From: Prunella strophiata
Lineage: Eukaryota > Chordata > Aves > Passeriformes > Prunellidae
Reading direction: 5' to 3'
NCBI GenBank assembly: GCA_036583965.1
Contig: JAZBQD010000015.1
Location: forward strand, 73,267,830-73,331,829
Length of the DNA: 64,000 nt
The notes under the pieces: model-generated
The model's input: the letters and a program-made list of their open reading frames with translations, nothing else
The model's database searches: none
Told to the model about the DNA's origin: nothing
Shown here: in pieces, positions 51,801-63,388 of the stretch
Layout: every line of letters starts with the position of its first letter
How positions within the stretch are numbered: position 1 is the stretch's first letter
Position numbers and translations under genes: made by a program

Positions 51801-53299
51801 GTTTGTGTTTTTCTTCAGCCACGTTTCAGAAAAATTTCAAGTCAGTTGTGTATGACAGCAATGGACGAGTGCTTGGTCAACATTTTTGGCTAAGAGATGC
51901 TGCTCTTAGCCTCAATTTCAGAGTATTTTTGTTGTCCTAATTTCTGTTCCCATATTTTATGTTTGTTGCCATAACTGAAAGATGCACATCACTGAAACTA
52001 CCTCTGAAGTAAACACTTTAGTGTTCTTGGGGTGGCAATGCTTCTTGGGGAAGCTGGTTTCAGCATTGGTTTGTATCACAGTTCTGTAATCAAGTTGTTA
52101 CCTTAAAAGATGCGTGTAAGGTAATTTTATCTGCTCCCCTGAATTGTGTGGCTGAGTAGTTACCGATCTTTGCAGTGCAAGATGATTAGCACAGTTACCT
52201 CGTTTCCTTCAGCCTCGGCATTAGGCTAATCCTGCATTTGTCTGGGTTGTGTGAATTGCCACACTGAGTACCTATTTCCTGTTACCCCTCTAAAGGTGAC
52301 TTTCTTGATGTATTTCGGTGCCTCTGGGAAGTTTCAGCAAGCTGGGTATCTGGGGAGCAGCTGAGTTCCCGGAATGCTGTGATTTCTAGGCAAAATGGGC
52401 CATGTTACACAGGTTTACTCTTTCTCCTCCAGGGCAGATGGACGGGCAGCTCTGCAGCCAGGTTGTCACCCTGGGATTTGGGAACACTTGCACTCCAAAT
52501 GAGGAGGGGCTGTCCTGGCCGTTCAAATAAGGGGCTCTCTGAAACCTCGTGGGATGATCTCTCTATCCCAAAATGCTGTCATTTCATGGGTCTTTTAACT
52601 TGGATAAAATTATATATTGCAGCAAAATATCTTAGCTTCATACAGCATGAGAAAAAGGGTTCATATAGACAAGTCTGCTGTGTTTGGCTAGTTGATGGTG
52701 TCTTCAGGCTCTGAAGTTGTGGGGGCGAAGAGGAAATGGTGTGTTTGTGGGGTAGACTTCTTAATTTTCCAAGGTATAAAATGTTTAGATGAGTATTCCT
52801 TGATTCCATGTTGTAAAGATCTTCATTTGTGTGATACAGCATTTAAATAGCTGGTTTTTGATAATGGAAACTGTATATGATAACTCAAGGGATTGTGAAA
52901 ATTGTGTAATTCTTCATTAGGGCTGGGGGGAACCTCCTATATTGAAATGGACTACATATAATAGTGTTACTTATTCTACTGAATATACTGAAGTTAATTA
53001 TTAATTAGCATAATTTGAGCTTCTTCCCTCTTTGCTGGTAGATAGGCAAAAGCACGTGTAGGGTGTATGTTATAACAGAAGGGCATGTACTACCTATTAA
53101 AAATGCAGAACTGTAAAATGAGTATTCCTTTAATAGGTATTGAAAATATGAAGGACGGTTTTCCAGTTTAAGACTGAAACGGTCTTTAAAAGATGTAGAA
53201 TTTAATATTGAAAGCGACACTTTTAAAACCAGAGTGCCTTTTTTTAGGCAGAAGAGCATAAATACGTGCCATAGGTGCGTATTGTGCTTCCAAAGGAGA

Positions 53300-53570
53300 A
53301 GCGTGTGCCGTGGGAACGGTACCCCGCTGGAATCCCGTGCTTGCCGAGCTGCGCCTGCCGGCTTGGGGAGGGGATCGGGGATGGCCGTGGGGGGGTCGGG
53401 GATCGCAGTGGGGGGGTCGGGGATGGCCGCGGCCCCGGTGGCCGCCCGTGGCTGCGCGGGGCGGGAGCTGCGGGCACTGCGGCGGCGGGAGCTGCAGCCG
53501 GCCGGCCCGGCAGGGATGACATCACCCCCAGGAACATGTGATGCAGCCGGCTGGCGCGGAGGATGCCGAG
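53300..53570 (+). promoter_or_regulatory. CpG island, candidate internal TRIO promoter
   Basis: Dense CpG and GC in otherwise AT-rich sequence, about 3 kb upstream of TRIO exon 2. It contains a G-rich 21-bp tandem repeat at 53377-53439, several GC-box-like runs, and TGACATCA at 53517-53524, one mismatch from a CRE. No TATA box is evident, as is usual for island promoters. The overlap with an open frame ending at a phase-compatible donor makes an alternative first exon the simplest reading. Confidence 0.6.
53377..53439 (+). repeat. G-rich 21-bp tandem repeat (3 units), G-quadruplex candidate
   Basis: Three consecutive 21-bp units begin at 53377, 53398 and 53419 with the shared start ggggat. 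The first two contain runs of four and seven G separated by short loops; the third has diverged to ggccgcggccccgg. In the open frame this encodes a seven-residue repeat (GMAVGGS, GIAVGGS, GMAAAPV). Four or more G-runs lie within about 60 bp on the coding strand. Confidence 0.7.
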
Positions 53571-53621
53571 CTGTGGAGGGAGAGATTGGTGCAGATATTT
53601 ATGGCATTTCATTTGAGTGTG
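53423..53621 (+). CDS. TRIO: Candidate alternative first coding exon of TRIO
   Basis: Within a CpG island a frame is open from 53234 through 53621 and closes at the donor TGTG|gtaaat in phase 1 with a final G. Exon 2 needs exactly that (G + GG gives Gly-Phe-Arg-Lys). In-frame ATGs at 53381 and 53423 have strong context (G at -3 and +4); another at 53516 has G at -3. From 53423 the product would be about 66 residues, beginning MAAAPVAARG and ending GADIYGISFEC before the exon-2 Gly. The Ala/Gly/Arg-rich character resembles other TRIO/KALRN starts, and the ADI near the junction faintly recalls the canonical end, which may be coincidence. No transcript evidence is available; only the phase, the donor and the island support the call. 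A second frame starting at the ATG at 53541 ends in phase 0 and would not join exon 2 in frame. Confidence 0.42.
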
Positions 53622-53659
53622 GTAAATGCCTTTTAATTTTTTTTTTTTTTAATTAAATC

Positions 53660-56070
53660 CTCAAATCCTCACATCCACGAATGTTTTGTGGAGAAGAGGC
53701 TTTGAAAAGGGGGAGGGAGGACCCACCCCAAGCCCTTAAGACCTGCTTATGTTGCTGGTTTTTGTTTTATTTTTGCTTCGTTGGAGATAAAAACGATACT
53801 TTCCTGCCGTGTTCACCCTCTTTGCTCCCCAGCATTCTTTCATCTGTTGTAATCCCCACAGTCTTTTCAGTTAAGCTTTAGCACTGCAGAACTGGAATAA
53901 AAATAGACTGTTTAGAGCAGCAGGAATATGATAATCCAAGGCAGTCAGCCTTAAGGATATGCAGATGCAGAACATGAGCCAAGCACTAACGTATTTGCTG
54001 GGGTGTTTACCTTGAGCGGCCCCTTAATAGTCAGAGAAATGTTAGCTAAATGTTTCTCGCTTCTTACATGCCACAGGCAAAGTAAAACGTGCAGCTACTG
54101 CGCATCATCATCCGAGGTGAAGTAGTTTAAGGGCTTAGAAATCTGAGCAAGCAATTGCGGTAACATCAGTGTCTTGGGTAATTTTGAGCTAAGAGAGACA
54201 GCGAAGTACGGCACTAGTTTCTGCATGCTTTTTAGGTGAGGAGAAAGTGTTTTCTACCTCCGAATTTACTGTAAAGAAAAAGAATTGCCATGCTTGGTAT
54301 GAGAGCTGAGCATGCTAAATTGGCATTAAGCTTACGGTGGGTAACTCAAAGCACATTAAAAAAAAAATCACTCTGGAAGTGTGCCTGTATGCCTTAGCAG
54401 TCAACTGAAGCCCAAATATTTCAAGGTAGAAAAGGGTATTTGCTGTCTTTTTAGGTGATTTAATTAAGCCCAGGCTTTTTCTTAAAGCTATTTAGGGTTT
54501 TAGTCCATAACAAAACAAAAATGTAGTAGGAACAAAACTGTAGGCAGTTTCAGTAAAAGGCTGATAACCATAGCCAGTTCTCTGGAGGAGTAATAATGCA
54601 TGAAGTTCCTTTTGCTGTGTCTTAGACTCCTGAGAGCCTAGGTGCAAACATGAAAGTGAACTCTGCACTGCTTTGCCAGTCTGCAGTTGCTGTGTAATTG
54701 CAAAATACTGTCCATCATGTAGAAACCCTCCATGCTACGTGGTTACCCAAGGAACCAGTTTTCCTGGTCTTACCTTTCTGAGAATGTGTACTGAATTTTG
54801 GGATTGTTTTTGATCTGTGGTGTCCGTGGAAAAAACAAAGAACTACCCAGGGAACTTCATCTGGCTGGAAGTTGATTTGTTTTGTTTCTTTTGTTTGCAT
54901 TCTGTGAGTGCTGAGACAATGCCGTGGTTGAACACTTCAGTTATGGTGAACTTGAGGGACCCATTGTTGACAGACATTTGTCTGAACACATGTTTTAGAA
55001 ATCCCCAGTCATGGATAGGCCATAGTCTTCCATAGGCAATCCTATGTGCTGTTCACAGTTCTTTCCTTTACAAAATTTCCTGCTGTCTAGTAAACCTCTT
55101 GTTGTAATTCTAAGCTTTTAGATTCTGTAGGCTTTTGTCACCAGTAGGCTTTATGTGTTCTGAGAACTGCCACCACATCTTCCTGCAGTTCTTCATGCAA
55201 AACAGATGCATAGATGATGACATGCTAGCACCTGACCATCTTTGTCACTTGAGTATTGTTCTTGGTGCACCCTGGGTCTGTTTTGAAGGGTAGTGCCCAT
55301 AACTAGATACTGTAGTGGCACAGAAGTCTCAGTACTGCTCTCTGGAGTAGAAAACCTCTGATGTAATTTATATATATGATATGATATGATATGATATGAT
55401 ATATATATGATGCCCTGAAGTATAAGTCTTATGTTGCTTGATGACACCAGTTTGATACCCCCAAGTTTTAGTTTAGAAATGCACAGCTTTTTAATTGGAG
55501 CTCAGAACCTGAGACCAAAGGATATTTTTGGATTTTTGGATATTTTTGAGGAAGGAAGAGTCATAACAGCACTTTAGTGCTTCAGTAGTTATAAAGAAGC
55601 AATGTGCTTCCCACTTACCTCAGGCAGAGGTACTTTATTCGGAAATGGGATTATTTTAAACAACACATGAATCCAAACAGACCAGGAAGGGTTGTACAGA
55701 TAAGTTAGTTGAAGATGTGTCACCCAATTCTTCTTGTTAGATGAACAAAATTGGCCTAAATATGACCAATTCTGTATTGCACATGAGAATTATAATGTAA
55801 AAAAAAATGCTTCCTAAATCTTTCTTGTCAAAGAAGGAAGAATTCCAGAATTTGGCCACAGAATTAGAGTAGTAGAAATAGGAAGCAGAGAGGGAGGGAC
55901 AAGCTGTTTGCAACAGTATATGGCTATAATCACTCACCTTGGGCACTGTATCCTACTCCATGTATGTACAGAGTTAGTATGATAAAATGTCTTCTCAGTT
56001 TCAAAATGCTGCTCCTGTCAGGCAGCAGAAAGGCATTCTGCTTGCAGAAGTGATTTAAGAAACATTGCAT
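53660..56070. other. Start of the intron after the candidate alternative first exon
   Basis: No gene. 53960-54200 has scattered CpG and little repeat content and may be regulatory. A microsatellite lies at 55.37 kb. Confidence 0.5.
55367..55410. repeat. (ATGAT)n / (TA)n microsatellite
   Basis: Repeated atgat units flanked by tatata runs on both sides. Confidence 0.9.
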
Positions 56071-56077
56071 GTAAATA

Positions 56078-56230
56078 GTGTTGGGGATTTTTGGTGGGTC
56101 TTTTTGTGTTTTTTGGGTGGGTTGGGGATTTTTTTTAGTGGGATTTTTTGTTTGGGTGTTTTTGTTTGTTTGTCTTTGTTGTTGTGGGGTTTTGGGTGGG
56201 GTTTTTGGTTTGGAGTTTTTTTTTTTTTTA
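56078..56230 (+). repeat. G/T-rich, C-poor tract
   Basis: About 150 bp almost without C or A on the + strand, made of G3-4 runs between T runs (gggtgggttgggg, ggggttttgggtgggg). G-quadruplex or R-loop formation is conceivable. It ends about 420 bp before TRIO exon 2. Confidence 0.9.
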
Positions 56231-56654
56231 ATGGTAATTAAAAAAACCCTGCCTAGTTCTAACCCTACCAACTCCTTATTGCTTGATACTCTTCATCCCT
56301 GTTTGAAAAAAAATAAATAAAAAAGAAGTGGGATTTGGAATTCATAAAAGCCACAGGATCCATATGATAGTTTTTATTAACTGATAAAAATTCTAACTCT
56401 GGAATCTTGTTTTCTACTGAGGCTTGCTAACAGGCATGCTATTTGGGTTAAGGTGGTCAAAGTGATGACTTGTCCATTAATGTATCTTCAAAGTTTAGTT
56501 TATTTTTGAGAGACTTTTATTGTAAGGTTATCTTAATTCCTGTAATCATAATATTCAGAATGTATTCCGAAGGTAAATGTTTTTAGTGCATTCATTAAAT
56601 GTAGAGGCTGGGCTTGTCTGAATTTTTGACTAATCATCTTCTCCTTTTTTTCAG

Positions 56655-56729
56655 GGTTTCGCAAAAATGATGAAATGAAGGCTATGGAAGTATTGCCAAT
56701 TTTAAAGGAAAAAGTTGCATACCTTTCAG
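56655..56729 (+). CDS. TRIO: TRIO exon (human coding exon 2 equivalent)
   Basis: A 75-nt exon follows a polypyrimidine tract ending ttttttcag and is closed by the donor CAG|gtacag. It starts and ends in phase 1. The first two bases complete a Gly codon whose first base comes from the upstream exon. It then encodes FRKNDEMKAMEV followed by LPILKEKVAYLS, which I recognise as the segment of TRIO just before and into the N-terminal CRAL-TRIO (Sec14-like) domain; the paralogue KALRN has a related but different sequence here. TRIO is a large cytoplasmic scaffold with spectrin repeats, two DH-PH Rho-GEF units acting on Rac/RhoG and RhoA, and a kinase domain, acting in axon guidance and cell migration. 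Internal ATGs (MKAM) could serve as starts for a transcript with a non-coding first exon. Confidence 0.96.
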
Positions 56730-57011
56730 GTACAGTTATTTTCTCTTGCAGAATGCCCAACTGTGTTGGTATTATCATGTAAAATGGTATTTTAAATACT
56801 TTAAATATCATTACAAAATTCATGGAATGCTAGGGCAGCACTGATTCCTGTTGGATATCCTAAGCATAACATAAGCATTTTGAAAGGCATAATAAAGCAG
56901 GTATTTGTTTTCTTGAATGTGAAACATTGCTAGTTTTTGTCTTGGTCATGTTAAGTCCTGCATTCCCCCCGGCCACACATGATTATTTACAGCAAGTGCT
57001 GTACCAATGTC

Positions 57012-57031
57012 TTTTTTTTTTTTTTTTTTTT
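57012..57031. repeat. T20 tract
   Basis: Homopolymer run in TRIO intron 2. Confidence 0.9.
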
Positions 57032-57638
57032 CCTTATTTCTGGTGCTTCTGATGGGGAATTTTACAGAGATGCCTTGGTTATTGACCCATCTGGAACATA
57101 TTCTGGAGAAATGTGTCTGTTGTTGAAGTGAACTTCAGTTGTCTGTCTTTTGAAGCACACTTAGTATTTTCGTGGTGAACTGACTTAGCATGTAATTTTA
57201 GGTAATTCCAGCAATGCACATTGAATTTGGTTGGTTACTGAGCAAAGAATAGCAAGAGGATTTAAAAGTGGGATTTATATGAGTTAGTATCATAACATAG
57301 TCTATAACTTTATAAGTAACTGTACTTGGTGGAATGATGAGCTGAGGTGCTTATTTTTGTAAACTTCATTTTGGTGTGAGTTTCTGTTGGGATTAAACAC
57401 CATCATTCTCTTGGCCATAATCTTAGTGTCAAATGATTTAGAGGACAGTATCATATTTGCAAGTGGTTTTTTGTCTGTAAGTATTAGAGAACATAAAATT
57501 ATTCCTGAAGTGGTATCCTTTAAGAGATTTGCTGTGCACGGTTACTGATGCCTGCAAGTACAGCATGTAGTATATAGTACTTTATCCTGTCCACTCTGCT
57601 GAGTAAAGTAGAGGTACAAAACAAAAAGGTGGGTGAAG

Positions 57639-57744
57639 GTTTTTGTTTGGTTGGGTTTTTTTTTTTTTTTTTTGTTTGGTTTTTTTTTTTGTTGTTGTTG
57701 TTGTTGTTTTGTTTTTGGTGGTGGGTTTTTTTTGTGTTTTTTTC
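57639..57744 (+). repeat. T/G-rich tract with (TTG)n
   Basis: Long T runs, an internal (ttg) array near 57691-57706, and ggtggtggg; strongly T-biased on the TRIO coding strand. Confidence 0.9.
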
Positions 57745-59577
57745 TTAAAAGTTCCTGGCAACTGTAATGAGTAAGACCAGTTTTCCTGGTAGCATAGTAA
57801 CTTGAGAATTGTAGTGCTGGTGAAGGTTTGCTTAGAACTCTTATTTTTTAGAGGGAAAGAAGAGGAGAAAATAGGGGTGAAGCACTATTTCAGTCCTTCA
57901 TTACTTTTTGGACCTTGTCTTATGTCATTGAATGAAAATGAAGTCAGTTTTCACTCCAAAACCTCTGAATTTTTAAGTTGTCCAGTACTTAGTTTAGAGC
58001 CCTTAAAAGGGACCTGAAAAATGATGGGTTTTTCTAATGTTAATTCGTAAGCAGATGGCATTCTGAAAGGCATTAATTCAGTGAAAGTGAAATGGGCCAA
58101 ATGAAAGATGAAGATAAATTTAAGGGGAGATGATAAATTGTGAAGCAGAACAGAGGAGGTGTTGGCAGAAATAAATGGTTGCCAACTTGCCTGTGTGAAG
58201 GTAGCAACTCCTAATGGAAGAATGGAGCAAACAGCTGTGGGCAACAAGACTGGCTAGAACTGATCTGCCAAAATCCAGTTTCACATTTCCATTGCACGTG
58301 AAATTGAAATGGACTGAGATACGTTAGTAGTGCAAATGAATTAAGGAAGCCTTAAGTAGAACAACCTACAACAGTACTCTTCAGTGTACTCCCCCTTCCC
58401 TTTCCCCCAAAAAAGTACCACTGTGGGAGATAATTCAGATTACTGAAGGTAATTTCACCCCCTAAAGAGTTGCAGCTGTTCTGATTACTAAGATTTGGAA
58501 CAGGTGTGCCCTTAATAGGACACAGGTACTGCCAATGAATTTGAGTAATATAAGAGGAGGGACCAGGAAGATAGGAGAAGACAGAACTCAGTTAGCAGTG
58601 CTGTGGCCAAGAAGAAGGATGGAGTTAGCACTGCTACCAACAGAACTTGTGAAAGTTGTGGGACTTTTTACAACAAGATTACATTTCAGAGCTTGCTGTT
58701 ATAACTAGTAACTTTATCTGTGTTGGTAATGGCATACCACCACCACTAGGACTTAACCACTGTGCAGCTAGAACTGTCAAGCTTTATACCTGGGAACACA
58801 AAGGTATTTGTTCATTTGGTTTACTGAACAGATTTTCACCTAACTGAGAAGTAAATTGCTTGAGCATTGGATGTCTTACCACCTGAAATAATTACATCTC
58901 TAGGCTTTTCTATGAAGTACAAATAGAGTCTTGGATGCGTTTTTTGTGTTGTTTAAACTAAAACCTGTCAAAGTACAAATACTCTCATATCTCTACACCT
59001 AAGCAAGGAGAGCATTTTCTTACAAGTTGCAGTTATCTTGGTTTCATATAAGGAAATAGCCCTTGGTAACTTGTCTTGCCATAAAAGCCAACTGTTTAGC
59101 TTTCTTTACTAGAGTACTTTGTAACTAGGTTAAAAGGCATTTCTTAAAAAAGCTGCACTGCTCAGCCTGTTGGATTTTAGTGCCATTTGGAGGCCATTGA
59201 GACCTACTGCTGTTAGTGATGTGCACTAAAGAGAAATGATGCATGTTAGGTGACTCACGTGAGTTATTGGATAGATGTTTGTGTGACACACTTTGGCATA
59301 AACACAATATCTCAGTAGTGGGGTGGTGTATCAAAGGAAATGAATTAAAATGGAAGTCTTACTGATGAAAGCAGTAGTGGTGTAGTATGTTTCTGTTAAA
59401 CATTAATAGGAGGTTGAGTTGGATAAAGACTATTGCAAGACAGGAAATTCCCACTGATGCCTCATGCATTGTTGCTTTTAACTTTCCCATTTGTGTATGA
59501 CACAGGGGCATCTGGAAAAAAGGAAATGAGAGTTAGTTATTGTAAAAGGCCTAAGAAAGCTGTCATTAGAGCTGATT

Positions 59578-59591
59578 AAAAAAAAAAAAAA
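59578..59591. repeat. A14 tract
   Basis: Homopolymer run in TRIO intron 2. Confidence 0.9.
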
Positions 59592-60279
59592 CAAGGCTTT
59601 GGGACTTTTTTTTAATATTATTATTTGCAATTTTGCTACCTGGTTTAAGACTGGTTAGTCAAGTTCTTTTCATCTAAAATCAAGGCTGTATTAATTTATT
59701 ACTCATCTAGGCCTGGAGTTTGTACAACAAAGTTTGTCTCTGATGTACAAAAGTTTCAGGATATGATTTATGCTTACATCAGAAATGTAAGCACCATTTT
59801 TAAAAATGGGCTTATTCTGTGACATACGTGGAACTGGAGCCAACTGAAGTGGCATCCAGAATGACATAAAAGTGCCATATTGAAAAACTGCATGATACAG
59901 GAGTTCAGTGGGAAAGGCCTGGAGGACTGGTCTGAGGTGACTGAATGTAACAAAGCATTTGCCTAAAAAGCTTAGAGAATGCTAAAGACAATTCAGCTTA
60001 TGCTTTCACCTGCTAGCTGCTGCTTTTTAAATAGCCATCCTAAGCAATTGAGTTACTTTTTCTGGGGGGCTGGAGTCAGTAGCACTTAGCAGTTGAAACT
60101 GGTAGATCTAGGCAGTGACCTGTGGTGCGATGAGAGAGAGAGCATTCAGGGCTGTAGCAGACTATCAACTACTCTTGGTAGCCTTGGAGCCCAGTGATGG
60201 CTCTGGAGATCAGCAGGGGCCTGGGCTGTTGGACTCTGTCTTGTCATTTATCATTCCTTTCTCTTACAGATGCTGTCTT

Positions 60280-60366
60280 GTTTTTTTTTGGTTTTTTTTG
60301 GTTTTGTTTTGTTTTTTTTTTTTTTTTTTTTTTTTTTTGTTTTGTTTTGTTTTTTTTTTTTTTTTT
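60280..60366. repeat. T-rich tract with gttttg units
   Basis: About 87 bp of T runs separated by gg or g. It generates false Phe-rich frames. Confidence 0.95.
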
Positions 60367-61344
60367 CCCCTGTCATTTGCTATGTAAAATTCCTCAAAGC
60401 TCTCTGCTTGGCAAGTGAGTCAGGATGGTCAAGACTTGCCTTTCTCCATTAGAATGAAACAACTCCATTTTTCGTCTTATGTCTCACTCAGGAGGGTCAT
60501 GGAAGATAAGGATATTAATTTCCTTCTAAATTTTGCTTTCTGGCATTGTAGCTTGATGGAGACTCAAAGATGGTTTTGCCTCTTTTGAGTTTCATTTAGT
60601 GTCTGATAGGGAGCATGTCCAGTGTAGACAGTCTCTAGAGACTTCGACAGCCAGGCTTACTGTCTCTGGCAAACACACACGAACTGTATTGGAGAGGATG
60701 GTGATGAATTTTTGAGTGACTGGTATTATTTATTGTTTTTATATTTATTTTTATCTTCTCTTGGCCTTCCTTTCTAAGTGGTTTTTGAAAAACTTTGTTT
60801 AGCAACATGGAATTGCAATGAGAAGCTGATTTGAAAGAGAGAAATTCTGGGCTGAAGATGGTGTTTTTCTGTGTTTCCATGGGACAGGAGAAAACAGTCC
60901 ACACATCTGTGGCTGAAAACATATATGTGAAATTTAGCTTGCAAGAATGTGTCTGTGCTATTATAGATGTGTTGATAAAGACATCCTACTGGGCTTGAAT
61001 TTGGTGTTTAGCAATAGTAGCATTTTGTTGTCACTAGTAAGGGGTTGGATATAAAATTATATTTTACTGTTTGACTACACCAAGTGTGTGCAGTTTCATG
61101 GCTGAGATGAATGCATTTAAGTGGAACCACTTACGTCAGATTTTTTTGCCTTATATATTAAGTAGATTCAGAATTTCCTGTGTTACTAACAAAATTAAAA
61201 ACTATCAACTGACAGTTGGAAATCTGCAAATCAGAACAGGATAAAAACACAAATGCCTAAATAGTTTCCATCTGCTCAATCTACGTATTGAGTGTGAAAT
61301 ATTGCACACCTAAATTCTCCTCGTAATTAATTTAATCATTGCAT

Positions 61345-63388
61345 TACTAGATCATTCAGGTTGGAAAAGACCTTTAAGAGGTCTTAAAGGTCTTTGATTC
61401 TGGCCCTTAACCTGGCACTGCCAAGTCCACCACTAACCATGTCCCCAAGTGCTGCAACTACACATTTTTTAAATGCCGCCAGGGGTGGTGACTCAGCCAC
61501 TTCCCCGGCAGTCAGTTGTCCAATGCTTGACAACTCTTTTGGTGAAGAAATTTTTCATAATATTTAGTCTAAACATTCCCTGGTGCAACTTGAGGTCATT
61601 TCCTCTCATCTTGTTGCTTTTTACCTTGTAGAAGAGAGCAACACTCACGCCACTGCTGCCTCCTGTCAGAGAATTGTAGAGAGCAATAATATGTCCCCTG
61701 AGCCTCCTTTTCTCCAGGCTAAACAATCCCAGCTCCCTCAGAGGCTCCTCATAAGCCTTGTACTCCAAACCCTTCACCAGCTCTGCTTCCCTTCCCTGGA
61801 CACACTCCAGCACCTCAATGTCCTCCTTGTAGTAACTGGGTCCAGAACTGGACACAGGATTTGAGGTGTGCCCTCGCCAGTGCCAAATACAGGGGGGGAT
61901 GATCACTGCCCTGGTCCTGCTGGCCACACCATTGCTGATACAGGCCAGGGAAACATTGGCCTTCTTGGCCACCTGGACACATTTCTGTATCCTGTTCAGT
62001 TGCTGTCAATCAGCACCTGCAGGTCCTTTTCTACTTGGCAGATTTCCAGCCTCTGTTCCCCCAGCCTATTAGCTCTGCCTTGGGTTGTTGTGATCCAAGT
62101 GCAGGTCCCTGACACTTGGCCCTGTTCAACCTCATACTACTAACCTCACACTACTGACCTCGGCCCATCAATCCACTCCTGCCCAACCTGGCATCACCTG
62201 CAAGCTTCCCTTTATTCTTACCATCAACAGTCAACTTTCTTGTCACTGTCATTAAGCTCTAGACAGTCATAACACTCATAATGTTCAGGGCTACTTGCCA
62301 ACTCTCCTTCCTTACCTATCCCTTCTGAATGGTTTACAGACATCCATTGCAGCACCCCAGTTGTGCAAGTCATCCCACCATGTTTCCATGATGGCAGTTA
62401 TATCACAGTTTTCCTGCTGCCCAATGGCTTCGAGCTCCTCCTGTATGTTGCCCAAGCCATGTTCATTGGTGTGGATGCACTTCAGTTGGGCTATTAATTC
62501 TGTCACCTCTTATGGGACAGAAGCCCTAATTCCTAAATGACCATTCTCAGGTGCTTCCATGCTTTTTGACACATCAGTATCTCTTATATTTTTGCTATTA
62601 TCTCTTATATTGCTGCGTGGATCTCTGTTCATACCTCCTGTGAAATGGCAGGACTGAATGACCTTGCTAGTTCACCATTCCTCAGATAATGGTGTTCTGC
62701 CTCCTACACTGATCTCTAGCAAACATGACTTTATCAAGTCTAGTCTACAGCTCTTTCAGTGAGCCCTGATAATTCCTGTGCAAAGATCCTTTTCCTCCTT
62801 TGAGACAGATGTACCTTGTCTGTCACCAGTAGGCTCAATGTCATATAAACCAGCCCATGATCAGAAAACCCAAAAATCTCTCAGTGGCACCAGGCTTGGA
62901 GCCAGGTATTGATCTGATGGCTCTTCCCATTTCTTCCCTTACCACTCCCTGCAACAGGAAGCACAGAAAAAGCACTACCTTGTGCTCCAGATTCTCCAAC
63001 CAGTCATCCCAAGGCTTTCAAGGAGAGACTTCAATCACATCTCTCTTGATTGCCCTTGGACTTCTTATTACAATTTCTTGCTATCTCCCTGAAATATGGG
63101 GTTAATAATAGTGGGTTTTCCCAAGGGCCATACCAGGGTAGGAAGCTTTCTCATCACATCTTTAACCTTGGGCCCAGGGAGGCAGCATGCTTCCTGAAGA
63201 AGTTGGCACACTGGGCCTTTGTTCTCTTGGGAAGGGAGTCTCCTATGACAATGATTCATCTGGTCTTCAACCTACTCACCTCCTCCCTGAGCTCTGTCAC
63301 TGAGCAGAGGAGCTCCTCTACCTGGGCACACCTCCCACAGCTGTGCTCTCTGCTGCCATATCATCTAAATACTTGCCTACAAAGTAGC
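61345..63388 (-). mobile_element. CR1 LINE, internally deleted, with ORF1 and ORF2 remnants
   Basis: Read on the - strand from the right: CR1 ORF1 remnants (QVEELL, then a coiled-coil-like stretch), the SGNH-esterase-like part of ORF1 (GDSL near 63255, CCLPGPKVKDVMRKLP, later LPVAG, INTWLQAWC and SDHGLVYM), then the ORF2 endonuclease start (QEELEAI, ITAIMETWWDD, FRRDR near 62312). At about 62205 it jumps to the RT catalytic region (a degenerate ADD motif read as AGDA) and continues through VEKDLQVLIDS to the ORF2 C-terminus (SLEKRRLRGHIIALYNSL, NFFTKRVVKHW) and the 3' UTR. Frameshifts and stops are scattered throughout. Most of endonuclease and RT is deleted, so it is dead. Confidence 0.9.
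61366..61395. repeat. Perfect 14-bp inverted repeat, 2-bp loop
   Basis: aaagacctttaaga, gg, tcttaaaggtcttt: both arms match completely. It sits at the 3' end of the antisense CR1 copy, where the parent sequence normally has one arm only, so part of it was probably duplicated in inverted orientation. Confidence 0.9.

Larger units (their letters stand above)
47100..53280. other. Unique sequence between the two CpG islands
   Basis: No gene supported. A CR1 remnant lies at 48.85 kb. 50540-50900 (octamer- and TAAT-rich) looks like a possible conserved element. Isolated - strand donors (for example near 48744 and 50168) exist, but no open segment fits the phase of the antisense gene. Confidence 0.5.
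1..56654 (+). other. TRIO: Probable TRIO intron 1 (right part), or upstream flank
   Basis: No TRIO coding sequence is visible left of 56655 except the candidate alternative first exon at 53.4 kb. The canonical first exon (long, Ala/Gly/Ser-rich, ending just before the Gly-Phe-Arg-Lys-Asn-Asp junction) is not here, so the span is best read as the right part of a very long intron 1, as I recall for the human gene. If the 53.3-53.6 kb CpG island is the real start in this species, everything left of it is intergenic. The span contains an antisense gene candidate on the - strand. Confidence 0.7.

Noticed and set aside
60115..60452. Phe-rich + strand frames
   Set aside because: Produced by the T-rich tract.
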